A DNA stretch of 64,000 nucleotides from Actinernus sp. WN-2022 (lineage: Eukaryota; Cnidaria; Anthozoa; Actiniaria; Actinernidae). The position numbers and the translations under genes were made by a program. This document shows positions 42,501 through 50,877 of this stretch, one piece after another. Where the stretch lies: the NCBI GenBank assembly GCA_030867875.1, contig JAOWCC010001634.1, positions 51,866,021 through 51,930,020 of the forward strand. Reading direction: 5' to 3'. How positions within the stretch are numbered: the stretch's first letter is position 1; the number at the start of each line of letters is the position of its first letter. The notes below the pieces were generated by a model. The model saw only the letters and a list, made by a program, of their open reading frames with translations. It had not been told where the DNA came from and did not search any database.

Positions 42501-45500
42501 CAGAGGAATTCTTTCAGAAACCGGAATTATGATGAAGACGACATTATGAGAAAAGTTCAGAAGACTGGGAGGAGGAAGAAAAGCACTGGGAAGGCGAGAA
42601 ATTATCAGACGAACAACAAGGTCTCGTAACTGCCATTTAATAACAGCAAAACAACATGGCTTAAAAGACTCGAGTGACTTCTGAATAAGTATAAGAACTA
42701 CAATGTATGTGAGGTACAGTTAAGGCGTTTGTCATCCTAAAAACACCTAATAAGTGAGAGAGTGAGAACGCTGGTGGGACGAAGTGACGTCACTTCCGTA
42801 AATGCAAACAAAGATGGCGGCGCCCATGTCTTCGTGGGGCCAACTTTGAGGTGCTCGTTCTTAATACTAAAACCTTTGATCAAATTTTAATACATTTTCT
42901 GAACAAAGAACATGTTGAAGATTCTTTTGAGCCCCAATGTGTTTTTCACTCGGGTATCCCTTTAACATGCTTGAGAGGGAACCGGATCCACGAGAGGTAC
43001 AGGGAACTGGGCCCACGAGAGGTACAGAGAACTGGACCCACGAGAGGTACAGAGAACTGGACCCACGAGGGGTACAGAGAACTGGACCCACGAGAGGTAC
43101 AGAAAACTGGACCTACGAGAGGTACAGGGAACTGGACCCACGAGAGCGGTACAGGGAACTGGACCCACGAGAGGTACAGGGAACTGGACCCACAAGAGGT
43201 ACAGAGAACTGGACCCACGAGAGGTACAGGGAACTGGACCTACGAGAGCGGTACAGGATAACTGGACCCACGAGAGGTACAGAGAACTGGACCCACGCGA
43301 GGTACAGGGAACTGGACAAACGAGAGGTAAAAACACGGATTCGCAAGTCATTGTGATTTCTTTCTGTCCATCATTAGGTAATATTTAGTTAATAGTCCTG
43401 ATTTAATTATTATTTTGAATCGGTCTACAACCCGGAATTCTCATATTTTTACGCACCAACCCGGACCATATATAATTAATACGTCATAAATATGAGTGTG
43501 CCCCCCCCCCCCCCCCCCGAAGTTTTTGTCGTCTCAGCAGTCGCGTGATACCGATATATTTTTGTGTACACCAACGCGGGTAGCTACTGAACTGAGAAAT
43601 GTTTTATGAGGTTCCTAGATGCGTGCATAGTATGTGACGGGACGTCTTTACCGTGTTCATGCGGCCGGGGTTCAGTTACTTACTGTTATACACAATCAAA
43701 TGTTTTAGGGTACGTCAGCCCATAAATTAGGTGAAATGTCAGTAGGTTGTCCGTTGTCCTTCTTTGAAAGAAGGCCATTAGTTATCTGACAGCATCCTGT
43801 GATCTAAATTAAACGTAGGCGCTTATTGTGCCGGAGGCGATAGTACCGCTAGTGGTTGTATTGTTAAAGAGCCTATGTAGTCATAACCTCAGTAACACCT
43901 GTATAAATCCCAAAATACAGCCCGACGTTATCTATTGCTATGTACTCTACATTCTTGAAAAACATGTTTCTTATTAGTCGTTGTTTTAATCTACAATGAT
44001 TGAAGGGGAGCTGGAACTAATAATATGAATAATATGAATGTTAACTGGTTGGTTGTCAACATTTACATTTAGGTGTTTCATTTGCATTCTCATATTTGTC
44101 TTTTTTAAAGCAACGTTTTATCACTGTGCTATTAAATAAAAAAATATTACACAAACCGGCGATAGTGCGCGGAATGGGCGGCATCTTTATGAGCTATTTC
44201 TGAAGTTATCAAGTGCGGCATCTACCTCAGTATGTGAGTTTTAAAGAAGCTATTTGTTATAAGCTTATTGCTATTGTTTCCTAAATTATGTCAGGTGATA
44301 GAATAGCATTTCAAGAATATATATTAGTGCCATGCAGAATACGCCAACTCAATATGGGATCATGAACAGGTTGGCATAATGCACGGCATGATTCGTGATT
44401 CTTTCCATTTTCATTTTTTAACGGAGGCCCGCGCGTTTTCGAGATTGCTGTTGGTTTAGCCTGAGAGTCGCTAGGGAACGCTTGACAGTACTTCAAAGGT
44501 TGAGTGGCCGAATGAAAATAATTTCAGTGTGGACGAACCATTTCACGACAGGACAAATATAAACAACGTGCTTTTTATTGAACTCGACTGGGGAGAAAAA
44601 CGGAAAACTATTGTTTGTCGTATTTACACTTTTGTGATTTAGGAAAAAAATAAAAATATATTAAGATTCAACTGAGTAATTACTTTCTATGAGACGAGTC
44701 TGCGAGTGAATGCCTTTTGTGTGTGATGTTGTGTTGCAACTCAAATAACGGTTGCGTTTCGGCTTATATAACTCTCTTCAGGCTAACAAGATTAATCCCT
44801 CTTAGTTATCAAATGACAAGGTTGAAGCCAACATTTCACCGAAATCTTTAAACCGACAATCGCACGTTTTTACCTTGTCATTGTCAATGTTGTCATAATA
44901 TGAACTATTAACAAAGTTAAATCGTTTTTAATCTACACTAGCTTTGTTAGTTGCGTGGACTAAACTTTACAAATATTCTTTTGAGCTGCCTGTACATGCA
45001 GTGTTCGGCCTACCAGTTTTCCGAGATAAAAGAGAATTCAACTGATGTTTTTTTTTGCTGATTTTGATGCACGAAAATGATCTAATATTGATGACTATCG
45101 TCCCTGATACAGGTCAATGTTTAGTTTACTCCTGTTTATTCCGTTAAGTGCTTTTACGTTTAAGTCAGTTTTTGGCTACGTACCCAATAAAGTGTAATTT
45201 AGAGTGGGGATTTCTCCTAAATATATATGCAGTATTTCTCAATACCTATATAATCAACACAACGTTCAACCAAACCATCCTATCGGACAGTCCTTTTCCA
45301 TGTTCTCGACATAGCGAAAATCGTAGCCCTGCAAAATATATAGAATCGGAAGAGCAAATAAATCGAAAACCTTCTTACACCTTCTTGCTTCTTGTCTCTT
45401 TTTCGTTTTCAAATCAGGGCGCATATGGCACCTTTATTGGCGTGAAATGATCGTGATAGAGAATAACAGCTCACTTTACTAAAGTTGCTGACCCTTTCTT

Positions 45501-47591
45501 CTCAAAGGGCCGACATCCGAAATAATTTTCTTAAATATTTTCATTTCGTGGGAGTTTTAACTTTTTGAAATGAAACTCATTGAAGTGCGCAAACGCTTCC
45601 CGCTGTGCTGCAATCAAGCAGTTGGAAATGTTTTGTAAGGACACCTGTTCTTGTCGCAAAGAAACGGCGCGTTGAGAGAATATTGGCGAGTTCGTGTTGG
45701 AAATTAAACATCCCACTTTTATTTGGATAGCTGTGTCGATACCACACTATAATATACCAAGATAGTACTGATTCAAATATGGTTAACATTGCGCTTTGTA
45801 CTCTAGCCGCTAGTAGAACTGGTTGGCGTCGTTCAGCGGTCATAGCCATTTATTGTCAAAATTTATAAGTTATACTGTTTGCCACGGTAACTGTTAGAAA
45901 CAAGCAGTGCTCTTCATAGATCATCTCCTCAGTAGAGTCAGAATCATAAATTGTTTCTAGACCATTCATGTAAACCGAATTTTAACTAAACATTTCCCGA
46001 GTTATTAGATTGTCTGGTGTCTCTGTTCAAGTTTACTCAGAATTATCCACCGGCCTTTTACTCTAACAATAGGAAGAATAAAACGAGTTTCTTAGCAAAT
46101 AAATTCGCTTTTAGTCAGTAAACGAATCCATATTGTGCTTACTATTAGAGCAAACTGTTCTCTTGCCTGTGACGTGTCGGTGTTACTAGTGAGCAAAACA
46201 TATTCAAATAGTGCTATAACCGAACAACCTCTACGCACTCACAAAGATCATTCAATCATTCACGTCTCCGCGCAGTATCGATTGTGTTGAGTCTAAAGGG
46301 AATATATTTTGATCGAAATGCATTATGTGAAATTATAATCTATTGAACAGCTTTTTAGTAACTTTCTTCTGGACTTTTAATATTTTGAAGTACAAGCATA
46401 TCCTGCCGGAATCTCGAACTGAACTCATAGTATTCTAAAACAAGTCAAATGAATTGTCTACAAAAACCCCAATAACAATTCTAATTTGACTGTTGTCAAC
46501 AGTTGAATTTCTCCGGATGCCTCGCCGTTCACAAGTGCCTTGTTACTTGGACCGTGTCGTTACAGGTGCACTTTTACGATTTCGCTGATAAATTTCCAGT
46601 CTCGCCAGCATTAGTACTAAGCCCTCTCTGATGCGCAATGGGAGGAAGATCCTTTAGCTATACGACCTTCAACACAAACGCTTGCAGTGTTTATTAGATT
46701 TATACTCTGTATTACCACACTTACCTCTTTCTGGTCAAACGAAATAGCGCAGTTGATCAATCCAAGACTACCCTCCGTGAAATCTGCTTCTGAGCCATTT
46801 TCGCCGGGGTAATCCAGAATATTCCTTTGCTCTTTTGCTGTTCGACATTCGTCCAGTAAACCCAAAGTGAATTGCGAACACTGTTGCGATAGTAATAAGT
46901 AATCCTTCTCGTACTCGTCCTCAAGTCGCTCAAGAACTTTAAGTTCGCTGCTCAGCTCGAAAGCAGTGTTAAAAGGGTCCTTACTAGTGATCGCTATGAA
47001 GACAGGGTTTGCCAAGCCGCGGTAGATATCTAATCGCCTCTGAGACTCCCTAAAGCCATCTCCTTGACAAGTCTCGCACTTACAAAGCACGTTATGTGGT
47101 TTTTGAAGCTCGAATCCTTGTGAGAGCAGAAAGTTAATGACTTCGTAGTTACCGAGCTGTGCGCCGACGACTAGAGGAAGAAAATTGACTGGCTTCTTGG
47201 CACAACCCAAATCTTCTGTTCCGCTGTTCTCGTAAAGTCCGTCCAAATCCACTAGCTGCATATAGTGTTCAAGAGCGACCTCCAATGCCAGAATATTATT
47301 ATCCCGGGCAGCATTCACCATAGCATTTTCAAGTCTACTTCGATGATTCACTAGGAATCCATTGGCGTCACCCTTATCGCTCTCTCTACCAACCGCATCG
47401 ACGTTAGCGAAAAGTGTGCAGCTCGCTCCGGACTCGAATCCTAAGTCATTCATGAAAGTACCATTTAAAAGATATCTATCATTCTCGCGACCATGTTGTG
47501 TTAACCACAATGGTCTGACATAGCCGTTAGTCAAATCGTCAGCCATTTGTCCAGCACCGCTGCTCGACTGAACTTGCACTCCTGACTCCAT
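27035..47591 (-). CDS. TRPC-type cation channel, five exons (gene span)
   Basis: Minus-strand exons 47591-46725, 31845-31055, 30621-30426, 28126-27941 and 27295-27035 join at GT-AG sites with matching phases (0, 2, 0, 0); predicted protein 766 residues, within the usual TRPC size. In order: a poorly conserved N-terminus; one or two ankyrin-like repeats (about 88-160); the TRP_2 domain with the zinc-binding H166-C170-C172-C175 (PHNVLCKCETC); the conserved DQKE-FVAHPYCQ; six membrane segments from about 315 to 605; a pore helix with LMW where TRPC proteins usually have LFW; VLLNMLIAMMSNSYQ in S6; a TRP box EYKFAR (usually EWKFAR); a proline-rich LPPPLNLLPTPK; a basic segment and a short coiled coil. 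TRPC channels are plasma-membrane, non-selective Ca2+-permeable tetramers acting downstream of phospholipase C. The family assignment is firm; the subtype is not, although the GWR...KRPFIKFINHT region resembles TRPC1. The last exon may instead splice at 27086. Confidence 0.93.
27305..27600. repeat. degenerate CACGTG-containing repeats in TRPC intron 4
   Basis: Repeated phrases such as GCACGTGATTA and AGGTGAAGATAAGCACGTGA, with a period near 24 bp but imperfect. Seven CACGTG hexamers (E-box palindromes) lie within 300 bases, interrupted by an (AAT)-rich insertion near 27403-27475. Confidence 0.75.
27941..28126 (-). CDS. TRPC exon 4 (TRP box)
   Basis: A 186-base exon with no methionine, found by motif: after TTTTTTTTTAG it codes DNIETEYKFARTQLWADYIG, then DGVPTLPPPLNLLPTPK, and ends NVPCLTE before the donor GAG|GTAAGAC. 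EYKFAR is the TRP box with Tyr for the usual Trp. The proline motif is typical of TRPC proteins. Phase 0 on both sides. Confidence 0.93.
28225..28698. mobile_element. TTAA-flanked foldback element (AGTGCCTAT ends) in TRPC intron 3
   Basis: Starts TTAAAGTGCCTATAAAGCTT and ends CATAGGCACTTTAA. Long arms pair through ATATCTTGCTTTGAATGCTG, AGGAGGTTTT and TAATTACATGACGTCAGGGG. TTAA flanks suggest a piggyBac-type element. Same ends as the element at 39096. Confidence 0.8.
29693..29995. repeat. 86-bp tandem repeat, about 3.5 copies
   Basis: The unit includes TTAGGATGCTCCCGTAATTG, ATATTATAATGATGATGTCT and AATCAAGCACGCTGAGCAGC. Nearly identical copies, in TRPC intron 3. Confidence 0.95.
30118..30450 (-). 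repeat. 33-bp minisatellite built from the TRPC exon 3/intron 3 junction
   Basis: On the minus (sense) strand each unit reads CTCACACCAACAAGTAGAG followed by ATACGTACAGTACA. The first, exonic, copy reads CTCATACCAACAAGTAGAG|GTATGTGCAGTACA, so each repeat holds the last 19 exon bases and the first 14 intron bases. In most copies the donor GT is changed to AT. About ten copies, one shortened to 31 bp. Confidence 0.95.
30426..30621 (-). CDS. TRPC exon 3 (pore helix and S6)
   Basis: The acceptor TTATTTTCATTTTAG supplies the third base of the split codon. Codes LLTTMVTLMWASLDMVGL (pore helix), then ASMIVLLNMLIAMMSNSYQQ (S6). The donor GAG|GTATGTGC gives NSYQQVE-DNIET-EYKFAR, the exact family spacing. 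A second potential donor six bases earlier (CAA|GTAGAG) is also in phase. The exon end is copied in the minisatellite that follows. Confidence 0.93.
31055..31845 (-). CDS. TRPC exon 2 (S1-S5)
   Basis: The acceptor TTCTTTCGATAG precedes codons for FVAHPYCQHL, which completes the family motif begun in exon 1 (KEFVAHP) and fixes the splice. Hydrophobic segments follow: VIIQVFIFPLLAILYFFLPF, VSFVTFLSLLAF, WVILMWILGIAW, MAMVFLILGAYIVW, GVVASFFRLIYL, and S5 at FQFAFISCVVLVSFSV. The S4-S5 linker YLGLLQLSLSRMV matches TRPC. The donor is CACAA|GTAAGTT, leaving two bases of a codon. Confidence 0.95.
31934..32209. repeat. palindrome of three plus three 45-bp repeats
   Basis: Three direct copies of a unit beginning TAGATCATACCTTAGCCCTA are followed, across a short centre near CTCGTCTGTTACTTACTGG, by three inverted copies. 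One inverted copy has small changes (TGCCCTAGGGCTATGATATG). It starts about 90 bases inside TRPC intron 1 from the exon 2 acceptor. Confidence 0.95.
32205..33760. repeat. 1.55-kb (AAC/AAT/GAT)n low-complexity tract
   Basis: Trinucleotide-like mosaics such as AACAACAACAATGATAATAA with recurring larger blocks (for example the AACAGATAACAACAACAACA phrase every 70-130 bases). Frames of up to 538 codons on the minus strand and many on the plus strand are artefacts. In the sense orientation of TRPC intron 1 it is T-rich. Confidence 0.97.
33761..34960. other. TRPC intron 1, no element recognised
   Basis: Mostly unique sequence, with C-rich runs near 34015 and 34617 and an A/T-rich part near 34740. 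No exon signature. Confidence 0.5.
34990..35232. repeat. 57-bp tandem repeat, four copies
   Basis: The unit contains AGGACTAGATAACACCGTAT, ATCGCAATACACGACGAGTT and CATACGACAAACTCACC, nearly perfect. It gives a false 93-codon frame on the minus strand. Confidence 0.95.
35350..35525. repeat. tandem duplication of about 90 bp
   Basis: Two copies of AACCCCAGT[C/T]GGTAAATAGT followed by AAGCCGGGAAAACAAGC and GTGTACAGATTGTT, diverged at a few positions. Confidence 0.85.
35548..35572 (+). repeat. interspersed repeat fragment shared with 3305
   Basis: GTGGAGGTGAATAGTGGTGG followed by ATATTTA also occurs at about 3305-3330, so a dispersed family is present. Its boundaries are unknown. Confidence 0.6.
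35573..36292. repeat. 17-bp minisatellite, about 42 copies
   Basis: The unit is CCTAATTGCGTAGTGCA. Variants ATTGTA, ATTGCA, GTGCA and GTGTA are clustered in blocks, with flanks most diverged, the usual pattern of array growth from the inside. Confidence 0.97.
36293..37190. other. TRPC intron 1, mostly unique sequence
   Basis: No exon seen. It contains a G-rich part around 36706-36765 (GGGGCCCCTCGGGGGATG) and two copies of AAAGGCGGCTATGAT (about 36892 and 37079). Confidence 0.5.
37195..37345. repeat. cluster of GTGAAAT/ATTTCAC palindromes
   Basis: AAGTGAAATATCACTTCACG, GGATATTTCACTTCACC, GGGAAATTTCACC and AAGTGAAATTTCCC follow one another in alternating orientation. The whole block can fold several ways. 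No coding content. Confidence 0.6.
37415..37791. mobile_element. homopolymer-ended MITE inside the Penelope-like element
   Basis: Starts CCCGGGGGGAGAGGGGACTC and ends GGGAGTCCCCCTCCCGGG. Flanked by the exact 8-bp repeat ACATAAAC (37407-37414 and 37792-37799), which interrupts the GGGAACATAAACACTGG sequence of the host element. Internal motif TACCTTTTAGGGGTC is repeated in both halves. The 8-bp target duplication suggests a hAT-type transposase in trans. Non-coding. Confidence 0.85.
37826..38365. repeat. 90-bp tandem repeat, six copies, from Penelope-like ends
   Basis: The unit contains AACTAGTTACTGTAATTACA, CTGTGTCGTCAGGGAACATA and AGGTATAATCAACTAAAGTC. This is the junction of two element ends, amplified. 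Copies are almost identical. Confidence 0.95.
39096..40585. mobile_element. TTAA-flanked element (AGTGCCTATCA ends), 1.5 kb, with inner foldback
   Basis: Starts TTAAAGTGCCTATCACCCTT and ends GGTGATAGGCACTTTAA. Arms pair through TTTTGATAGCTTATGAACCT and CCGAAAAGTTTTGAGTA. A second inverted pair within (TTTAAAGTGAATACTTTATG near 39180 and CATAAAGTATTCACTTTAA near 39481) marks a nested foldback. The remaining 1 kb holds only short frames (83 codons at 39847, 61 at 40210), with no transposase motif recognised. Confidence 0.7.
40704..40760. repeat. duplicated palindrome with CACGTG core
   Basis: GATATCTTCACACGTGAAGATAT-type palindrome, present twice in tandem. Non-coding. Confidence 0.75.
40850..40983. 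mobile_element. 134-bp foldback with GCTGCG loop
   Basis: ATTACATGGCC, GGAGATACGGATTTTATCTT and TGTTGATGAGTATCTTACTC pair with the inverse at the right (GGCCATGTAAT). The centre CGTTCGCTGCGCTCACTCG is itself nearly symmetric. Non-coding. Confidence 0.8.
41195..41400 (+). repeat. 24-25-bp minisatellite, first array
   Basis: The unit is CCCACGAGAGGTACAGGGAA followed by CTGG or CCGG, about eight copies. It ends AGGTACAGCTCAAGCATGTTAA. The same unit forms both arms of the palindrome at 42067. Confidence 0.92.
42067..43129. repeat. large palindrome with mirrored minisatellite arms
   Basis: Arms of about 360 bp (42067-42428 and 42769-43129) around a 340-bp spacer. Each arm has, from outside in, about seven minisatellite units (ACCTCTCGTGGGTCCAG in the left orientation), GGTTCCCTCTCAAGCATG, TTAAAGGGATACCCG and GGAAGTGACGTCACTTCGTC. 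The order of variant units is the same in both arms. Confidence 0.9.
42231..42965. mobile_element. TTAA-flanked foldback inside the palindrome (AGGGATACCC ends)
   Basis: Starts TTAAAGGGATACCCGAGTGA and ends GGGTATCCCTTTAA. The terminal inverted repeat is about 200 bp. The spacer has one 62-codon frame (42441-42629) rich in Arg/Lys without recognised family. TTAA flanks again suggest piggyBac-type mobilisation. Confidence 0.75.
43130..43335 (+). repeat. minisatellite extension beyond the palindrome
   Basis: More ACGAGAGGTACAG units, now with variants carrying an extra CG (CGAGAGCGGTACAG) and a last unit GACAAACGAGAGGTAAAAAC. These have no counterpart on the left, so they mark the limit of the inverted duplication. 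Confidence 0.9.
43501..43518. repeat. poly-C tract
   Basis: About 18 C in a row after TATGAGTGTG. It may be a lone homopolymer MITE end; no partner end seen. Confidence 0.8.
43519..46724. other. TRPC intron 1, 5' part, no element recognised
   Basis: About 3.2 kb of largely unique sequence next to exon 1. Short frames (for example 45148-45450 plus, 45577-45849 minus) show no family motif. This conserved-looking, repeat-poor part of the intron is where enhancers would be expected, but none can be identified. Confidence 0.5.
46725..47591 (-). CDS. TRPC exon 1 (ankyrin and TRP_2 region)
   Basis: Starts at ATG 47591 (MESGVQVQSS); the frame continues upstream only through a GTG, so this ATG is preferred. 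Codes 289 residues. NYEVINFLLSQG is the last ankyrin helix pair, PHNVLCKCETC the zinc site, and LDIYRGLANPVFIAITSKDP with ELKVLERLEDEYEKDYLLLS the TRP_2 domain. The donor AAAGAG|GTAAGTG follows DQKE in phase 0. TRPC proteins normally have about four ankyrin repeats before the zinc site; the first two cannot be recognised here. Confidence 0.93.
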
Positions 47592-47603
47592 TTTGTGAGA
47601 GTG

Positions 47604-47611
47604 TGACGTCA
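47604..47611. promoter_or_regulatory. CRE palindrome just upstream of the TRPC start
   Basis: TGACGTCA, 13 bases upstream of the TRPC ATG. It is a perfect CREB/ATF site. No TATA box was seen near it. It would lie in the leader or at a start close to the ATG. Confidence 0.45.
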
Positions 47612-49330
47612 CTACCAGATGTATAGCTCCTACAATAATAGCCAGCCATATACTTTCACCTCACCCGTCACTCGATCGCCTACAAGTCGCATCAACTGAC
47701 CTAACTTTCGCCGATAAGCTATGATAAAGCAATTGCTCGTTAAGGATAAGCAATTGCTCGTTAAACTGTTAACGCCGGTTTCGCACTGGTCAGCCAGTAG
47801 ACGAAACCAAAAACAAAAACTAAAAAGGGCGAAGTACTGCTGGTACTGCTGATACGAGTGTTAAATTATGGACCTACGAAGTTGTATGCGGGCTTTATAA
47901 GACATCAATTTTATTGCTTGCTCAGACCGACATGCGACTATTAAAATAGTTTTTAAGGCGCCGAGGGTGATTATACCATATATGGCAACCGATCTCTTCA
48001 GAGGCCTACTAATTAAAAAGTTAGAATACTTATTTTGTATGTGACAACCAGTAATGATCTTCACATCAGGTGCATTTGATAAAATAGAAACCCTTGAATT
48101 TGAATATCATGATTGAATTGTAGATATTTTAAGGGTGACTGAAGGAAATCGATAAATCCTCACACGATTCATGTTCGGCTGTACGCATTTTCCCAGTTGT
48201 TTTTTATATTTCTTCCTTTATTGTGCAGTGTCAACAATGTCAAAAGTTAAGCGTTGTCGCAATTTTTTAGGACGTATTTCATATCTCCTTCCCCTGTTAG
48301 TAATATTTTCCGGGAAAAACTACTTCGACTTTTTCAGTTTTCTGTTGGAACATATCGAAACCTATTCAAATGCATGTAGTCTTAAAATTTTAATTTCATA
48401 GCTGAAATACCAAACAACAGATTGATAAAGTACTAAACGTTAGAATTGATTAAGGAAATGCAATACTAAACCTCATTATTCGCCGTACAGAAATTGCCAC
48501 TGGGGAACGTCTCGCTAGCGGCAAGTTCTGTTATTGACAAAGCTAAGCGATTACAGGCACACAGCCACCAATAGTTGTACGGGAAGCGGGAAATGCTTTG
48601 ACCTATTTTTGTTTATTTCTAAAACCGACTGTATCTAATTAATGTACGAGTAGATCTAGCAACTTATTAGTTGCTAGGACTTGTAAACTGTTGCTGCATA
48701 TAGACATGCCTTATAAACTTCGTGACCGCTGCTTAATTGGATTTAACTTGCGTGCCCAATAGAAAATTTAGTGACGGCAATTTCTTCTCACGAACAGCCA
48801 TTCATTTAATCCTATCTGTGAACTGACGATAAGTAAAATCTTAAAACATGAGAATATACAAAAAAAAACGAATTTCTCAAGAAGGCAAAGATAGAATATG
48901 AAATTTTAAAATAAAATAGACTACTTAGGCATCGAACGTTTACAAGCAAACGGCCTGGCATAAACATCTGCTGAGAACTTATAGCATTAAAACTACCTCG
49001 TCGTAAATGTACGCTAAATACATCAGTACTGGATTCAAGTTTCAGTTTTGTAACCATCACGGTTTTATTGAAATTACTTTTAAAACTGTGATTAAAAGCT
49101 TTTAAGAATTTGATAGCGAAGAAGTTGAGTTTTATTACTGGAACTTTGAATGAAAAACATGAAAACCAGATGGTTGGCCGTGCTAGGCGACATATATTGG
49201 TTATTATTATACGACTTGGCGTTTTCGAGTGCAAATACGGGCTAAAACGTGTGCAAATATGAGACGGTATTACACGGGTCACAAACCGGTTTGCACAGGT
49301 TTATTCAACACTTAAAAGGTTTTGTAAGCG
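47612..49330. other. region upstream of TRPC, no gene called
   Basis: It presumably contains the TRPC promoter. It includes a short duplication GCAATTGCTCGTTAA/GGATAA near 47730-47765. A 156-codon minus-strand frame at 48812-49282 has unusual composition and no motif and is not called. Confidence 0.4.
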
Positions 49331-49535
49331 CGCGAGCCAATCGAAATGGGGCTGTTTGAGTAACAGCCAATCAGCTTTTAGCGCGCGAAAAAAACTTTTC
49401 AGTGCGCGCCCGCCCCCGACATTGGGCTGAGAGATTTCTTCTCTCGAGATTTCTTCTCTCGAGATTTCTTCTCTCGAGATTTCTTCTCTCGAGATTTCTT
49501 CTCTCAAGATTTTCTTCAAACAGAGCAGTAAGGTA
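49331..49535 (+). promoter_or_regulatory. promoter-like block with CCAAT boxes and 15-bp repeats
   Basis: Two AGCCAAT motifs (CCAAT at 49337 and 49367), GC-rich GTGCGCGCCCGCCCCCGAC, five tandem GAGATTTCTTCTCTC units (49431-49505), and a donor-like AG|GTAAGC at 49533. This could be a promoter with a non-coding first exon on the plus strand, but no downstream coding exon was found, so the call is tentative. Confidence 0.3.
49431..49505. repeat. 15-bp tandem repeat, five copies
   Basis: GAGATTTCTTCTCTC repeated; adjoining copies create CTCGAG at each junction. Confidence 0.93.
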
Positions 49536-49582
49536 AGCGAAAACAAACATGTTTTGTTCGTGTTAGCTGTCGTAATAAACAA

Positions 49583-49721
49583 TTTATTACACGAAGAGTT
49601 GTGTAATACGGCTGGGAATTTTTAATCGTCAATTTTATTTTTTCTCGCCTTTCAGGCTCGAAAAAATAAAACTGACTCGTAAAAATACCCAGCCGTATTG
49701 CACAACTTTCCGTGTAATAAG
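49583..49721. mobile_element. 139-bp foldback
   Basis: TTATTACACGAAGAGTTGTG then TAATACGGCTGGG pairs with CCCAGCCGTATTGCACAACT then TTCCGTGTAATAA. The centre is TTCTCGCCTTTCAGGCTCGA. Non-coding. Confidence 0.75.
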
Positions 49722-49729
49722 CTCTTTAT

Positions 49730-50870
49730 ATACATTTTCCAAAACGTATAACCAGCCCGCTTGTAACCTGAGTATTATTTTTCTCGGGGGAAAAGGTGAA
49801 TACTCAGGTTAGCCGGCTTGCATCTTTTATTTCTAAGGATCATCAAAACCATAAAAAAAACTACTGATTCTGGTCAGTGAGGTGCAAAGTAATGGTAGTG
49901 CATCGCAGTATCTTCGGTTTTGGGTTTTAACCTGAACCGTTGCATGCGGTATAGGTACGGTGTACGACCCATCAGTTTTACTACAGTGTACATGAGCTCA
50001 TGCATTGTAAATTGTAAATTGTGCCTTACGATCGTGATTATGGATTTTACATCCACTGGATTAAATTACAAGACCCAACGCATTGCTCGCATACGAATTA
50101 GTGCACCTCGTAACCATGACAACTGACCTACGCCTCAAGACATCAAGTTACAAAAAGGGAAAAGAACGCACAGGGACACTAGAAATGTCTATTGGCAGAA
50201 TGACACAATTAAGAGAAAGCTTTTTAAACACGCACGATAATTGACAGACCCGTATTTTAATACCTACAGGCTCACCTTAAAGTGACGGTAATCTGAGAGA
50301 GAGATTAAACCCATATATCATTTATCTGTCGTATTTATATTTTGTATGTGTTTCTACTTCCTGATTCGGTGAGAAAGTCGTGGCGTTAACACATCCTTTG
50401 CAATCCTTTCTAAGTCACGGAAATACCGGTAGAGCCGTTACGTGCAATAACTCCTGTTTGGTAAAAATACATGTATAGCCGAGCTGAATACTGAGTATTC
50501 GATGGACTTTGATCACCTGCTTCGGTGTTGCCATAAAACGTAGAAATGTGACAAAAAGAAGCATTTAGTTTTTCGCTTCTAAATTATGTAAGAGTTGGAT
50601 ACATTATTGCAGTTAGTATTTGTTTCGTTCAAAGTTATCTTTGTCGTTTGATCGCACAATGGCGAGAAAAAACTTAACCACTTAACACAAAAGTGGTATA
50701 CAGAACAGCGACGATTTTTCATCAAGTTTATGGCCACTTAGACAAAGTTTGCTTCACTGGTCAAATGCAATATCAATCATTTTGAAATCACTGAATTCAC
50801 ATTTGGCCTGTTAATTGAGACACTCAATATCTATACTACAGATTCAGTCCTTAGTCCAATGGACCAAAAA
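49730..50870. other. gene-free stretch
   Basis: A small repeated pair CCTGAGTATT/AATACTCAGG near 49767-49810 is the only structure noted. No exon signature. Confidence 0.45.
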
Positions 50871-50877
50871 AAGTGAC

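Noticed and set aside
41164..43356. Several 70-140-codon frames on both strands over ACGAGAGGTACAG repeats
   Set aside because: Minisatellite translations in several frames, mirrored by the palindrome; no independent support.
45148..45849. Frames of 90-100 codons in TRPC intron 1
   Set aside because: No family motif, no splice-site support, and both strands open over the same stretch.
47592..47612. Upstream start of the TRPC protein at GTG 47612
   Set aside because: It would need a non-ATG start; ATG 47591 is in frame and the family has no conserved residues there.
48812..49282. 156-codon minus-strand frame upstream of TRPC
   Set aside because: It starts with an alternative codon, has no motif, no splice or promoter context, and Phe/Ser-rich composition typical of AT-rich non-coding DNA.
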